64,000 nucleotides of DNA from Flavobacteriales bacterium UBA1986 (GCA_002336245.1 DDDG01000003.1:124438-188437); one strand, 5' to 3'. Shown: positions 35,296 through 45,266, counted from the first letter of the stretch. Notes: generated by a model from the letters alone, not told the origin. Made by a program: numbers and translations.

Positions 35296-36297
35296 GTGGT
35301 AGAAGCAGTGCGCATTTTGGATGAAATAAAAGCAGGGAAAGTTCAGCCTGTGTATTTCTTGTGCGGTGAAGAAGCCTACTACATCGATCTCATTTCGAAT
35401 TACCTAGAAGAACATCTTCTCGACGAGTCGGAAAAGGCATTCAACCAGACCATTGTTTACGGCAAAGAGGCCGATGTTTCCCATATTATTGAGGCAGCTC
35501 GCAGATTCCCCATGATGGCTGAGCGTCAGTTGGTAATGATCAAAGAAGCGCAGAGCATGCGCGGAATCGAAAAGCTGGAGAGTTACATCGAGCAACCTAC
35601 CAGCAGCACTGTTTTGGTGATTTGTTACAAATACAAAAAGCCCGATCGCAGAAAGTCTTTTGGCAAGAAGGTTTCGAGCAAAAGCGTGTACCTCGAGACC
35701 AAGAAGTTGTACGAAAACCAATTGCCCGATTGGATTCAATCCTACGCTCGTTCGCATAAATTGAAAATCAGTCAGAAGGCGGTAACACTTCTCTCCGAAT
35801 ACATCGGCAACGACTTGGCCCGCATGGCGGGTGAGCTGGAAAAGTTGGTGATCAACTTAAAAGAGGGCGAAGAGATTCAGGACAAGCACGTTGAGCAATA
35901 CATTGGCATCAGCAAAGACTACAATGTGTTTGAGCTCATCAATAAACTGAGCGAGCGCAAAGTTGAGCAGGTGTTTAAAATCGTGAAATACTTCCGATCC
36001 AATCCGAAGGAACATCCCTTGGTTGTGATCCTCGGTGTTCTCTACAATCACTTCTCAAAAATTCTGGCCATTCATTATATGCAAGACCAGCATCCGAAGC
36101 ACATTGAAACCGCTTTGGGCGTGCGTCCGTTTGTTGCGCGTGAACTCGTAAAAGCCTCTCATGCCTTCAATGCTCGTCAGTCGGCACAAGCCATTTCCCT
36201 ACTGCGCGAATACGACTTAAAGACGAAAGGCCTTGGCAATGTCTCCGTATCTGATGGTGAGTTGTTGGAGGAGTTGATGGTGCGGATTCTCAAATAA
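35296..36297 (+). CDS. holA: DNA polymerase III delta subunit
   Basis: Clamp-loader delta subunit, 333 residues, which opens the beta sliding clamp during replication. The N-terminus ILDEIKAGKVQPVYFLCGEE is the usual opening, with the conserved PVYFL-GEE motif. The AAA+-like domains lack a Walker A motif, as expected for delta. Later landmarks are NDLARMAGELEKL and the C-terminal collar (LGVRPFVARELV). The start is GTG at 35296, or possibly a second GTG four codons on; the upstream -7-like element leaves no room for an earlier start. It diverges from the HsdR_N gene. Confidence 0.92.
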   Translation: MVEAVRILDEIKAGKVQPVYFLCGEEAYYIDLISNYLEEHLLDESEKAFNQTIVYGKEADVSHIIEAARRFPMMAERQLVMIKEAQSMRGIEKLESYIEQPTSSTVLVICYKYKKPDRRKSFGKKVSSKSVYLETKKLYENQLPDWIQSYARSHKLKISQKAVTLLSEYIGNDLARMAGELEKLVINLKEGEEIQDKHVEQYIGISKDYNVFELINKLSERKVEQVFKIVKYFRSNPKEHPLVVILGVLYNHFSKILAIHYMQDQHPKHIETALGVRPFVARELVKASHAFNARQSAQAISLLREYDLKTKGLGNVSVSDGELLEELMVRILK

Positions 36298-36390
36298 TTC
36301 TCTACTAAAACTCGATCAACAGTAATTGTATTGCAGTCAAGGCATAGGCTGCCAATTGTTACATCTTTGCAGTTCCATTTCAACCTGAAT

Positions 36391-38163
36391 ATGAAGTCCA
36401 TGCGCTCATTGATTCTCACTCTTGCCCTAGTCACCCTTTTTGCCTTTGGAAGCAAGGCACAAATTTGCGTAAACACCGATTCAACCTTCGCACTCAACGC
36501 CTGCGATTCCATTGTTTCGCCCAGTGGAAGGTATGTATGGAACAGCAGTGGAACCTACTTCGACACCATTCCCAATTCGGGTTTTTGCGACAGTTTGATG
36601 ACCATCATTTTAAACGTCAACCAATCGACTTCTTCTGTTCTCAACATCTAAAGCTGTAACTCCTATACCTCACCCAGTGGGAGATATACTTGGATGAGTT
36701 CAGGAACTGTGATGGACACCTTGACTACCAGTGGAGGCTGCGACAGCATACTGACAATCAACCTGACCATCGATACCAGCACTTTCAGCATTCGATCTGC
36801 AAGGGAGTGTGACAGTTTGAGGTCGCCAAGTGGGAAACACCTTTGGACCAGCACTGGAACTTACACCGACACTTTAGTGAATTCGGTAGGTTGCGACAGC
36901 ATCATCACTTTCAGCCTTGTGATCAACAACAGCGCAGTAACCAATTTGAATGTTTCTTCTTGTTATTCATATACAGTACCTAGTGGTGATACTAGCTACA
37001 CCCTTTCAGGAAAATACGTCGATCATCTCACCACGGCCGCCGGTTGCGACAGCACGCTCAACATCAACCTCAGCATAGTGGGAAGTTCATTTTCCAGAAT
37101 CACGGCAAATGCCTGCGACCAATACACCTCACCTAGCGGGAATTACACCTGGACCTCTGGGGGGAATTACCAAGACACGATTCCAAATGCCAATGGCTGC
37201 GACAGTGTGATCAGCATTAGCCTAAACATCACCAACAGTTCAAGCAAGTCAATCAATGTACAAGCCTGTGAATCCTATATTTCTCCGAGTGGATTATATA
37301 CATGGACCAGCAGTGGAAACTACAAGGACACCCTTAGCAATGCTAAAGGTTGCGACAGTGTTCTGACGATCAACCTCAGCATCGACACCGCGACCTCGGC
37401 CAACATTCCTTTGATCGTTTGCGACAGCTATACTTTGCCAAGTGGCAGAATCGTTGCGAGCAATGGAACCTATCGGGATACGATTGCCAATGCAGCTGGC
37501 TGCGATAGCCTAATGAGCTTTGTTTTGGTGTTTTATCAAAGCTCCAGTTCAAGTATAAGCGATACGGCTTGTGGGGTTTTTACCTCTCCAAGTGGACGCT
37601 ACTCATGGACTAGCAGCGGAAGTTACCAGGACACAATCCAAAACTCCGAAGGCTGCGACAGCATCATCAGCTTCGACATTACAATTGAAAATGCAGATAC
37701 AGCAGTTCTTCAAACGGGCCCAAACAGTTTAAGCGCTCAAGCGAATGGCGCAAGCTTTCAATGGCTTGATTGCGACAATGCCTTCGCCCCCATTTCAGGA
37801 GCTTCCGGCAAGAATTTTTTCGCTACTCAGAATGGGAACTATACAGTAGAAGTAACTCAAAATGGGTGCACAACTCGGTCTGCATGTTATCCAATTGGCA
37901 GTGTCGGTGTTGAGCATTTAGAAAAGAACTCCATCAAATTTTCTCCAAATCCAACTGACGGGAACTTACACATAGATCTTAGCGGGAAACAAGAAACCAC
38001 ATTCATTCAGATCGTTGATTCTAAAGGTGCCTTGGCCTTTAGGGGGGAGTATAAGCATCAAGAAGAAATCGATCTCCAGTTCGACGGATCAGCAGGAATA
38101 TATTCCGTACTTGTATCAACTTCGAAGGGCGAACGCTTGAGCTTCAAGCTTATGAAGAACTAG
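36391..38163 (+). pseudogene. Repeat-rich T9SS secreted protein interrupted by an in-frame TAA
   Basis: One continuous reading frame, except for TAA at 36649-36651, encodes a signal peptide (MKSMRSLILTLALVTLFAFG), eight repeats of about 51 residues and a T9SS tail (KFSPNPTDGNLHIDL ... FKLMKN). Each repeat follows the pattern CDSY-SPSG-Y-WTSSGTY-DTI-N--GCDSI-TINL-I. The stop falls in repeat 2 where other copies read VNVQACESY or LNVSSCYSY, so a CAA-to-TAA change (Gln to stop) is the simplest origin. Downstream the frame is intact for about 500 codons, which argues for a recent mutation, a base error or readthrough. As it stands, only about 86 residues would be made from the first start. The product was probably a surface or adhesin-like filament protein. 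Confidence 0.85.
36480..37701 (+). repeat. Eight tandem ~153-bp coding repeats
   Basis: The eight protein repeats correspond to diverged DNA units of about 153 bp, recognisable by recurring GGTTGCGACAGC-like and AGTGGAA-like stretches. They are coding, diverged and contiguous, with no spacers, so they are not CRISPR. Confidence 0.8.
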
Positions 38164-38278
38164 TTGACGGTATTTTCGCGTTCGCAACTCAATTCCCTCC
38201 ACTCATCCTGGTGAAGGCCCTCTAAATAAAGTTTTTGCCGCTCTTCCAATTGGACTGCTGAGGCTAGGTCTGAAAAGA

Positions 38279-38286
38279 TACCTTTG
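38279..38286 (+). promoter_or_regulatory. -7 element TACCTTTG, TonB receptor promoter
   Basis: Exact consensus match 20 nt before the GTG start of the receptor. No operator could be recognised. Confidence 0.55.
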
Positions 38287-38306
38287 GCGCTTCAACACTA
38301 TTCAGA

Positions 38307-40622
38307 GTGCGTAAAGGCCTTGTTTTTATTCTATTTCTCTGCAGCTCCATTCTAGGAATGGCGCAATCTGGAGTCATTCGAGGTTTCGTCTACGACAATA
38401 AAACAGGAGAGCCTGTCATCTTCACTAACGTTGTTCTTAAGGGAACAAGCTTAGGATCAACGACAGACCAAAACGGCTTTTATTCCATTACTAAAATTCC
38501 AGCTGGGGATTACACCATTCAGGTTTCCTATCTAGGTTACCAAACCCTAGAGGAAGCTATTTCTGTTGAAGATGACGACATCCTGACGCAGAAACTCTAC
38601 TTGAAAGAACAGAATGTGCAATTAGAAACTTTTGAGGTTTCTGCAGAAAAAGAAGAAGCCCGCACAGAAGTAAAAATGTCAATGACCAAATTGACACCTA
38701 AGCAAATCACAAAAATGCCCTCGGTTGGTGGTCAGCCCGACTTGGCTCAATACCTTCAAGTTCTTCCAGGAGTCGTGTTTACGGGAGACCAAGGTGGTCA
38801 GCTTTACATTCGAGGAGGTTCCCCGATTCAAAACAAAGTTCTTCTCGACGGAATGATCGTGTACAACCCATTCCATTCCATTGGTCTCTTTTCAGTGTTC
38901 GACACCGACATTTTAAGAAACGCCGATGTGTATACTGGGGGATTCAATGCTGAATACGGAGGACGCATCTCCTCCATCATGGACATCACCACAAAAGACG
39001 GTAACAAGCGCTATCATACTGGAAAAATTAGCGCGAACCCTTTTGGAGCGAAGCTCTCAGTTGAAGGCCCATTAAAACGGGCAAAGGAACGAGGCGATGG
39101 AACGGTTTCCTATCTGTTTTCTGGCAAAACCTCATACCTCGAGCAAACATCAAAAAGCTTGTACTCATACGTTGACTCCGCAGGACTGCCTTTCAACTTC
39201 AACGACTTCTACGGAAAAGTATCCTTCAATACTGAAAGCGGAAGTAAGTTCAACGTCTTCGGTTTGAATTTCAACGACCGAGTAAATTTCAGCGAAAATT
39301 CAAGTCTAAATTGGGTGAATTCAGGCTTTGGATCCAACTTCGTTTTGGTTCCTGCAACCTCTCCCGTGCTCGTATCTGGTGACTTCTCCTACAGCACCTA
39401 CGACATACTTTTTGAAGAACAAGGTGCAGGAGAGCGCCGGTCGTCGATTGACGGATTTAACTTCGGTCTCGATTTTAGTTACTTCTTGGGCCAAAATACG
39501 GTGAAGTGGGGTTTTGAATTCCTTGGCTTTTCTACCGACTTCAGGTTCTTCAACCCACTCGGGAGAGAGATTTCTCAGACAGAAAACACCACAGAATTTG
39601 GCATTTATGGAAAAACCAAATTGACGAGTGGCAAATGGATTTTCGATCCAAGCTTTCGACTTCACTATTACGCAACCCTATCCACCTTTTCGCCTGAACC
39701 ACGATTGGGTGTGAAATTCAATGCAACCAGCAACCTTCGATTCAAATTTGCTGGTGGTCTCTATTCACAAAACCTCATCGCCGCAAACTCCGACCGAGAC
39801 ATCGTGAACCTATTCTATGGATTCCTTTCTGGACCCGAAGATTTACAGTCAGAGTTCACACAAAAAGATGGAAGTACTCGAGACGTTACGCATAAACTTC
39901 AAAAATCAGCTCACGCCATTCTTGGTGCAGAATACGACCTCAACCGCCGCATGAACATCAATGTTGAAGGTTACTATAAAGGTTTTGGACAACTCACGAA
40001 TGTGAACCGAGACAAGATTTTTAAAGATAATGCCGACAATTCCGAGAAACCAGACAGCTTGAAGAAAGACTTCATCATCGAAAGTGGCGATGCCTATGGA
40101 ATCGACTTTGTCTTCAAGTACGAGTACAAGAGGCTCTACCTCTGGGCTGTCTATTCTCATTCTTATGTTCGTCGCTGGGATGGAATTCGGGAATATTTCC
40201 CCGTTTTCGACCGAAGACACAACATCAATCTTCTTGGAACCTACGGATTTGGAAAAGACGCAAATTGGGAGCTCTCGGCTCGATGGAACCTTGGAAGTGG
40301 TCTTCCATTCACCCCAACCCAAGGCTTCTATCAGAAGTTCACCTTTGAGGATGGCATCTATTCCGACTACTCAACAGCGAACACGAATCAAGTGGGGATT
40401 TTGTACGGTGAAATCAATTCAAAAAGGCTTCCGTATTACCACCGTCTAGACATCAACATCAAGCGCACCGTTGTTCTAGGTGAGGTGTCTGAATTGGAAT
40501 TGAACGCTGGTGTGACAAATGCCTACAACAGGGCAAACATCTTTTACTTCGATCGAGTCTCTTTCGAACGTGTAAATCAGCTCCCGATCCTTCCAAGTTT
40601 TGGTTTGAGTTTGCGCTTCTGA
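38307..40622 (+). CDS. TonB-dependent receptor with CarboxypepD_reg-like domain
   Basis: Outer-membrane beta-barrel receptor of 771 residues that imports an unknown ligand using TonB energy. A signal peptide ends ILGMAQ, then a CarboxypepD regulatory-like fold (about 23-105: IRGFVYDNKTGEPVIFTNVV, IPAGDYTIQVSYLGY). The plug follows (LAQYLQVLPGVVFTGDQGGQ, YIRGGSPIQNKVLLDGM), then a barrel ending FGLSLRF with the C-terminal Phe typical of outer-membrane barrels. It starts with GTG behind an exact -7 element. No SusD-like partner is adjacent, so it is not an obvious polysaccharide utilisation pair; a metal, cofactor or peptide ligand is possible. Confidence 0.9.
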   Translation: MRKGLVFILFLCSSILGMAQSGVIRGFVYDNKTGEPVIFTNVVLKGTSLGSTTDQNGFYSITKIPAGDYTIQVSYLGYQTLEEAISVEDDDILTQKLYLKEQNVQLETFEVSAEKEEARTEVKMSMTKLTPKQITKMPSVGGQPDLAQYLQVLPGVVFTGDQGGQLYIRGGSPIQNKVLLDGMIVYNPFHSIGLFSVFDTDILRNADVYTGGFNAEYGGRISSIMDITTKDGNKRYHTGKISANPFGAKLSVEGPLKRAKERGDGTVSYLFSGKTSYLEQTSKSLYSYVDSAGLPFNFNDFYGKVSFNTESGSKFNVFGLNFNDRVNFSENSSLNWVNSGFGSNFVLVPATSPVLVSGDFSYSTYDILFEEQGAGERRSSIDGFNFGLDFSYFLGQNTVKWGFEFLGFSTDFRFFNPLGREISQTENTTEFGIYGKTKLTSGKWIFDPSFRLHYYATLSTFSPEPRLGVKFNATSNLRFKFAGGLYSQNLIAANSDRDIVNLFYGFLSGPEDLQSEFTQKDGSTRDVTHKLQKSAHAILGAEYDLNRRMNINVEGYYKGFGQLTNVNRDKIFKDNADNSEKPDSLKKDFIIESGDAYGIDFVFKYEYKRLYLWAVYSHSYVRRWDGIREYFPVFDRRHNINLLGTYGFGKDANWELSARWNLGSGLPFTPTQGFYQKFTFEDGIYSDYSTANTNQVGILYGEINSKRLPYYHRLDINIKRTVVLGEVSELELNAGVTNAYNRANIFYFDRVSFERVNQLPILPSFGLSLRF

Positions 40623-40663
40623 AATTCCTGAAGGAATTCCAAGCCTTAGCTGTATAAATTATC

Positions 40664-40671
40664 TACTTTTG
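40664..40671 (+). promoter_or_regulatory. -7 element TACTTTTG, pyrG operon promoter
   Basis: Exact consensus match 33 nt before the pyrG ATG. It overlaps an in-frame TTG at 40669, which therefore cannot be the start. Confidence 0.6.
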
Positions 40672-40704
40672 AACCCCGTATTCAGGGCCCAATCTACATT
40701 GTCA

Positions 40705-42339
40705 ATGGCGGGAAATTGTAAGTATATTTTTGTTACTGGAGGCGTCGCTTCCAGTCTTGGTAAAGGCATCGTTTCCGCCTCATTGGCCAAACTTCTCCAA
40801 GCCCGCGGACATTCCGTAACCATCATGAAACTCGATCCATACATCAATGTAGATCCTGGCACCCTAAACCCTTACGAACACGGCGAGTGTTATGTAACCG
40901 ATGATGGAGCTGAAACAGATCTTGACCTTGGTCACTATGAGCGGTTTCTGAACGTTCCAACAAGTCAAGCAAACAACATTACCAGCGGTCGCATTTACTC
41001 AAACGTCATCGACAAAGAGCGTAAAGGCGACTATTTGGGCAAAACAGTTCAAGTAATTCCTCACATCACCGATGAGATCAAGAATGCTGTAATGAAGCTT
41101 GGCGACAGCGGCCGATACGAAGTGGTAATTACAGAAATTGGTGGTACCGTTGGAGACATCGAATCACTTCCGTACGTGGAGGCCCTTCGACAAATGAAAT
41201 ACGATTTAGGGGAGGATGCATTGAGCATTCACCTTACCTACATCCCGTACCTCCAAGCTTCCGGAGAATTAAAAACAAAACCCACTCAGCACTCTGTGAA
41301 GATGCTCCTGAGTTTGGGTGTACAAGCAGACATCGTCGTTTGTCGTTCTTCATACGAAATGACCGAGGAGATGCGTAAGAAAATTGCCACCTTCTGCAAT
41401 GTTAAGCAGCATGAGGTGATGCAATCCTTAGACGCAGAATCTATTTACGACGTGCCGCTCATGCTTCTTGAGGAAAAGCTCGACATAGTTGTAATGAATA
41501 AGCTGAACTTGCCTTTATCGGGCGAGCCCGATTTGGACAACTGGAAGAGCTTCCTTCATAAACTCAAGAATCCGAAAACTAAAACGCGCATTGCGCTCGT
41601 CGGGAAATACGTTGAGCTCAAAGATTCTTATAAGTCGATTGCTGAGGCGGTTGGCCATGCCGGAGCTGTAAATGAATGCGATGTTGAAATAGATTGGATT
41701 CATTCTGAGGACCTAGGCAATGGAGATGTTGCCAGCATACTCTCAGGAGTTCATGGAATCATCGTTGCCCCGGGCTTTGGAGAACGTGGTGTAGAAGGAA
41801 AGATTCAAGCCATTCAATACGCTCGTGAGAATAAAATTCCTTTCCTAGGAATCTGCTTAGGAATGCAGTGTGCTGTTGTTGAGTTTGCGCGTAATGTGCT
41901 CAAACTCGAGGATGCCTTTTCAGGAGAGACTAACGGGAATGCGAAAAATCGCGTGATTGACCTCATGGACAATCAGGTTGGAATCGTGAATAAAGGTGGC
42001 ACCATGAGATTGGGTGCATACCGGTGCAATTTAGTGGAGGGCACGCGCGTCTCTAAGATTTATGGTCGAACTGAAATTTCGGAACGACACAGACACCGTT
42101 ACGAATTCAACAATATGTATCGGGCCCAATATGAAGAAAATGGAATGATTCCTTCGGGACTCAATCCCGACAATGATTTGGTGGAAATTGTAGAAATAAA
42201 AGATCACCCTTGGTTTATTGGGACACAATTTCACCCAGAATATAAAAGCACGGTGGCTTCACCCCACCCACTCTTCTGCTCTTTCATCGAAGCCACGAGC
42301 GTTCATGCTCAAGTGCAATCGGAAGTTGCAGAAGCTTAG
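40705..42339 (+). CDS. pyrG: CTP synthase
   Basis: Aminates UTP to CTP using glutamine and ATP; 544 residues, full length. The N-terminal synthetase domain has GGVASSLGKG (P-loop) and LDPYINVDPGTLNPYEHGE. The C-terminal class I glutaminase has the nucleophile in FLGICLGMQ (about Cys384) and the His-x-Glu in GTQFHPEYKS. The ATG at 40705 (MAGNCKYIFVTGG) is the family start. It heads an operon: yidC follows after 11 nt, then three more tightly packed genes. Confidence 0.97.
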   Translation: MAGNCKYIFVTGGVASSLGKGIVSASLAKLLQARGHSVTIMKLDPYINVDPGTLNPYEHGECYVTDDGAETDLDLGHYERFLNVPTSQANNITSGRIYSNVIDKERKGDYLGKTVQVIPHITDEIKNAVMKLGDSGRYEVVITEIGGTVGDIESLPYVEALRQMKYDLGEDALSIHLTYIPYLQASGELKTKPTQHSVKMLLSLGVQADIVVCRSSYEMTEEMRKKIATFCNVKQHEVMQSLDAESIYDVPLMLLEEKLDIVVMNKLNLPLSGEPDLDNWKSFLHKLKNPKTKTRIALVGKYVELKDSYKSIAEAVGHAGAVNECDVEIDWIHSEDLGNGDVASILSGVHGIIVAPGFGERGVEGKIQAIQYARENKIPFLGICLGMQCAVVEFARNVLKLEDAFSGETNGNAKNRVIDLMDNQVGIVNKGGTMRLGAYRCNLVEGTRVSKIYGRTEISERHRHRYEFNNMYRAQYEENGMIPSGLNPDNDLVEIVEIKDHPWFIGTQFHPEYKSTVASPHPLFCSFIEATSVHAQVQSEVAEA

Positions 42340-42350
42340 TTCTACATCCA

Positions 42351-44246
42351 ATGGATAGAAATACCCTCACCGGCCTACTCATCATCGGCGGACTTTTAAT
42401 CGGTTACTCGTGGTTCACGCAACCTTCAGATTCTGAATTGGCTGCAGCCAAAAGCCAAAGAGATTCACTTCGAGCCCTGGAAGAAACAGAAGCTCGTGCT
42501 AGCTTGGACACCGTCATTAAAGCGGCAAGCTATGTTCAAGAAGCTGTTGTAACTGAAACAAAAGATTCTGCATGGAAGGCCGAGCAAGCCATACGTTTTG
42601 GTGGTTTTTCTACTGCGCGTGATGGTGATTTAAAATATTCTACCATTGAAAACGAAAAGATGATCGTCACCCTTTCAAACAAAGGTGGACGTATGGTTTC
42701 GGTAGAGCTCAAAGACTACAAAACCTTCGAGCAGAAATCACTGATGCTCTTCGACGAAGACTCATCACGCTTCAATTTAAACTTCTTATATGAGGGGAAC
42801 TACCTAAGCACTTCTGATTTCTTCTTCGAGCCTTCCGACGTTGATGTGAGTGTTCAAGGAAAAGATCGATTGGTGTTTACCTACCGATTGTACGCAGGCT
42901 CTTCTTCGAAATACATTGAATACCGCTATGCCTTAGACGGAGATGCATACGTTCTGGACTATTCCGTATCGATGGTTGGCTTAGCCGACATCGCGGTTGC
43001 TAACAACAACCGAATGAACTTCGAGTGGTCGATGGCTTCTCCGAGCAAAGAAAAAAGTGTGAAGCAGCAACAGCTTTACACTACTATGTTCTTTCAATAC
43101 TTTGAGGATGATGCAGACTACATTGGCGAGAGCAAAGCGGAGCGACAAATTCTTGAAGAAACCACTTCCTGGATTGCCTTCAAACAACAGTTCTTCTCTG
43201 CGGTCATCATTTCAGACCAAGGGATTCAAGCTCAAGAAGCTTACGTTGAGACCCAGAACGTTGCCGAAGGTTCCAATTATGTGAAACGACTTACCGCCAG
43301 CTTTCCATTGGCTTTGGATCAAAGTGCAAACCCTACTGGAAACCTATCCTTCTTCTTAGGTCCGAATAAATACGACATCCTGCAGCAATACGGAATTGGC
43401 CTAGAAGATCAGATTGACTTGGGTTGGGGTTTCATCGGTTGGACCAACGAATTCTTAATCATTCCTGTGTTTAACCTACTTGAAGGGCTGAACATCACTT
43501 ATGGAATCATCATCCTCTTGCTGACCATCTTCATCAAGGTGATTCTCTTTCCTCTGGTATGGAAAAACTACATCTCTTCTGCCAAAATGAAGGTTCTAAA
43601 ACCTGAAATGGACGAGATCAATGAGAAGTTCAAGGATGCTGAACCGATGAAAAAGCAGCAGGAAGTGATGGGCTTGTACAAAGAAGCTGGGGTAAATCCT
43701 TTGGCCGGTTGCATCCCAATGGTTCTGCAGATGCCAATCCTATATGCCATGTTCCGCTTCTTTCCTTCGAGCATCGAGTTGCGCCAACAAGGCTTTTTGT
43801 GGGCAGAGGATTTATCTACCTACGATGCCATCGTTACATGGGATGCTCAAATTCCACTACTCTCTAGCTTCTATGGAAACCACATCAGTCTGTTCACTTT
43901 GCTGATGGCCGCTTCGCTCTTCTTCTATACAAGAACGAATATGCAGATGACCATGAACACCGGCCCACAAGCTGGTCAGATGAAAGTGATGATGTACATC
44001 ATGCCATTTATGCTATTGTTCTTCTTCAACTCCTACTCTTCCGGATTGAGCTATTACTACTTCACAGCCAACGTGGTATCGATGTTGCAACAGGCGGTTA
44101 TCAAAAAATGGTTCATCAATGAAGAACAAATTCACGCCAAGATTCAAGCAAACAAGAAACGCCCAGGTTCCAAAAAGAAAAGTCGATTCCAGCAAACCAT
44201 GGAAGACGCAGCAAAAAAACGAGGACTTAAACTCCCAAAGAAATAG
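42351..44246 (+). CDS. yidC: Membrane protein insertase YidC
   Basis: Inserts and folds inner-membrane proteins, alone or with SecYEG; 631 residues. The N-terminal helix (LTGLLIIGGLLIGYSWF) is followed by the large periplasmic beta-sandwich domain of the Gram-negative form. The conserved 60KD_IMP core begins near residue 360 (FNLLEGLNITYGIIILLLTI), includes the cytosolic coiled hairpin with PEMDEINEKFKDA and GVNPLAGCIPMVLQMPI, and ends with a basic Lys/Arg-rich tail (KKRPGSKKKSRFQQTMEDAA). The pyrG-yidC order fits the Bacteroidota. Confidence 0.97.
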   Translation: MDRNTLTGLLIIGGLLIGYSWFTQPSDSELAAAKSQRDSLRALEETEARASLDTVIKAASYVQEAVVTETKDSAWKAEQAIRFGGFSTARDGDLKYSTIENEKMIVTLSNKGGRMVSVELKDYKTFEQKSLMLFDEDSSRFNLNFLYEGNYLSTSDFFFEPSDVDVSVQGKDRLVFTYRLYAGSSSKYIEYRYALDGDAYVLDYSVSMVGLADIAVANNNRMNFEWSMASPSKEKSVKQQQLYTTMFFQYFEDDADYIGESKAERQILEETTSWIAFKQQFFSAVIISDQGIQAQEAYVETQNVAEGSNYVKRLTASFPLALDQSANPTGNLSFFLGPNKYDILQQYGIGLEDQIDLGWGFIGWTNEFLIIPVFNLLEGLNITYGIIILLLTIFIKVILFPLVWKNYISSAKMKVLKPEMDEINEKFKDAEPMKKQQEVMGLYKEAGVNPLAGCIPMVLQMPILYAMFRFFPSSIELRQQGFLWAEDLSTYDAIVTWDAQIPLLSSFYGNHISLFTLLMAASLFFYTRTNMQMTMNTGPQAGQMKVMMYIMPFMLLFFFNSYSSGLSYYYFTANVVSMLQQAVIKKWFINEEQIHAKIQANKKRPGSKKKSRFQQTMEDAAKKRGLKLPKK

Positions 44247-44247
44247 C

Positions 44248-44844
44248 GTGCGGACTCTAATTCTTCTTTCACTCGTCTTCTTCGCCTCCTGTAAGAGCAA
44301 ACAAGCTGTTGTGGATTCAGAAGATGTAAAAGCTCCCGCTTCTAAGGAAGTCACTAAAACTGAGCTTCAAGACAAACGATCTGCTGCGGTTCAAATCGCT
44401 GAAGAGGAAGAGTACGACCCTATAAAAATGATGAAAGAGCAAGGCATTGGTCCACGTGATTATGCCGACTCAATCGTTGTTGGAATTGAGCGAACCAGCT
44501 GCTTCGGAACTTGCCCAGCCTATGAAATCCTTGTCAGTAAAAACGGCTACGTCTCTTACAACGGAGTGGCCTTCATAGAGCCCCTTGGAAAACATTACGC
44601 TCAAATTTCAAAAGAAGATGTGACCGCTTTGGTTATTCTATCCGAACGTTTTGGATACTCGGGTCTTGAAGAAGCTTATTGGGAACCCATCACCGACGTA
44701 CCTTCAACCTACACCACTGTTCTGTTTGAGAACAAACGAACACGAGTTCTCAACCAAAGTGAAGCCCCTCAGAACTTAATTGATTTCGAGAGTGAACTCG
44801 ACAAGATCTTACTCAATCTCGATTGGATAAAAGTGAAAGAATGA
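44248..44844 (+). CDS. DUF6438 lipoprotein
   Basis: A 198-residue probable lipoprotein; the signal ends VFFASC, so the mature protein would begin at Cys15 or so. The conserved DUF6438 block is RTSCFGTCPAYEILVSKNG, with the two nearby Cys of SCFGTC, followed by YVSYNGVAFIEPLGKH and a TDVPSTYTT segment. The function of the family is unknown. The GTG at 44248 comes one base after the yidC stop; the ORF is open further upstream inside yidC, but only this start yields a signal peptide. Its stop overlaps the thioesterase start as ATGA. Confidence 0.82.
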   Translation: MRTLILLSLVFFASCKSKQAVVDSEDVKAPASKEVTKTELQDKRSAAVQIAEEEEYDPIKMMKEQGIGPRDYADSIVVGIERTSCFGTCPAYEILVSKNGYVSYNGVAFIEPLGKHYAQISKEDVTALVILSERFGYSGLEEAYWEPITDVPSTYTTVLFENKRTRVLNQSEAPQNLIDFESELDKILLNLDWIKVKE

Positions 44845-45266
44845 GCATTTGGTTCAAGGATTACAAACTCGAAGATTGGGATGGTCGCACAAAGAATACC
44901 ATCCACGATTCACTCGGAATTGAAATGACCGAGGTTGGGCCCGATTTTGTTTCTGGCAAAATGCCCGTAGACGATCGAACTGTTCAACCCATGCGCCTGC
45001 TTCACGGAGGAGCGAGTGTTGTTCTAGCCGAAAGCCTTGGAAGTATAGCCGCAACAATGGTGGTAGATCCCGAGAAATTCTACTGTGTTGGCCAAAGTAT
45101 TTTTGGAAATCACTTGCGTCCGGCCACGGAAGGCTTTGTATACGGCACGGCTCGTCCTGCGCACATTGGTCGCAAGACTCAGCTGTGGGAAATAGAAATC
45201 GTCAATGAAGCTGGTAAAGTCGTTCACTTAAGCAGGCTTACCATGGCCGTTGTTGAAAAAGCATAA
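44841..45266 (+). CDS. Hotdog-fold thioesterase (PaaI/MenI-like)
   Basis: A 141-residue acyl-CoA thioesterase. Typical signatures are PMRLLHGGASVVLAESLGS, with the conserved HGG and the catalytic Glu, and GNHLRPATEGFVYGTARPAH. Close relatives include MenI/YdiI (1,4-dihydroxy-2-naphthoyl-CoA hydrolase) and PaaI phenylacetyl-CoA thioesterases. A menaquinone role would suit the Bacteroidota, but no men genes are adjacent, so the substrate stays open. The ATG at 44841 forms ATGA with the preceding stop, which settles the start. Confidence 0.88.
   Translation: MSIWFKDYKLEDWDGRTKNTIHDSLGIEMTEVGPDFVSGKMPVDDRTVQPMRLLHGGASVVLAESLGSIAATMVVDPEKFYCVGQSIFGNHLRPATEGFVYGTARPAHIGRKTQLWEIEIVNEAGKVVHLSRLTMAVVEKA

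Noticed and set aside
36480..37701. Periodic ~153-bp repeats as a CRISPR array
   Set aside because: Units are contiguous, diverged and in frame with a protein repeat; no short identical repeats with unique spacers and no cas genes.
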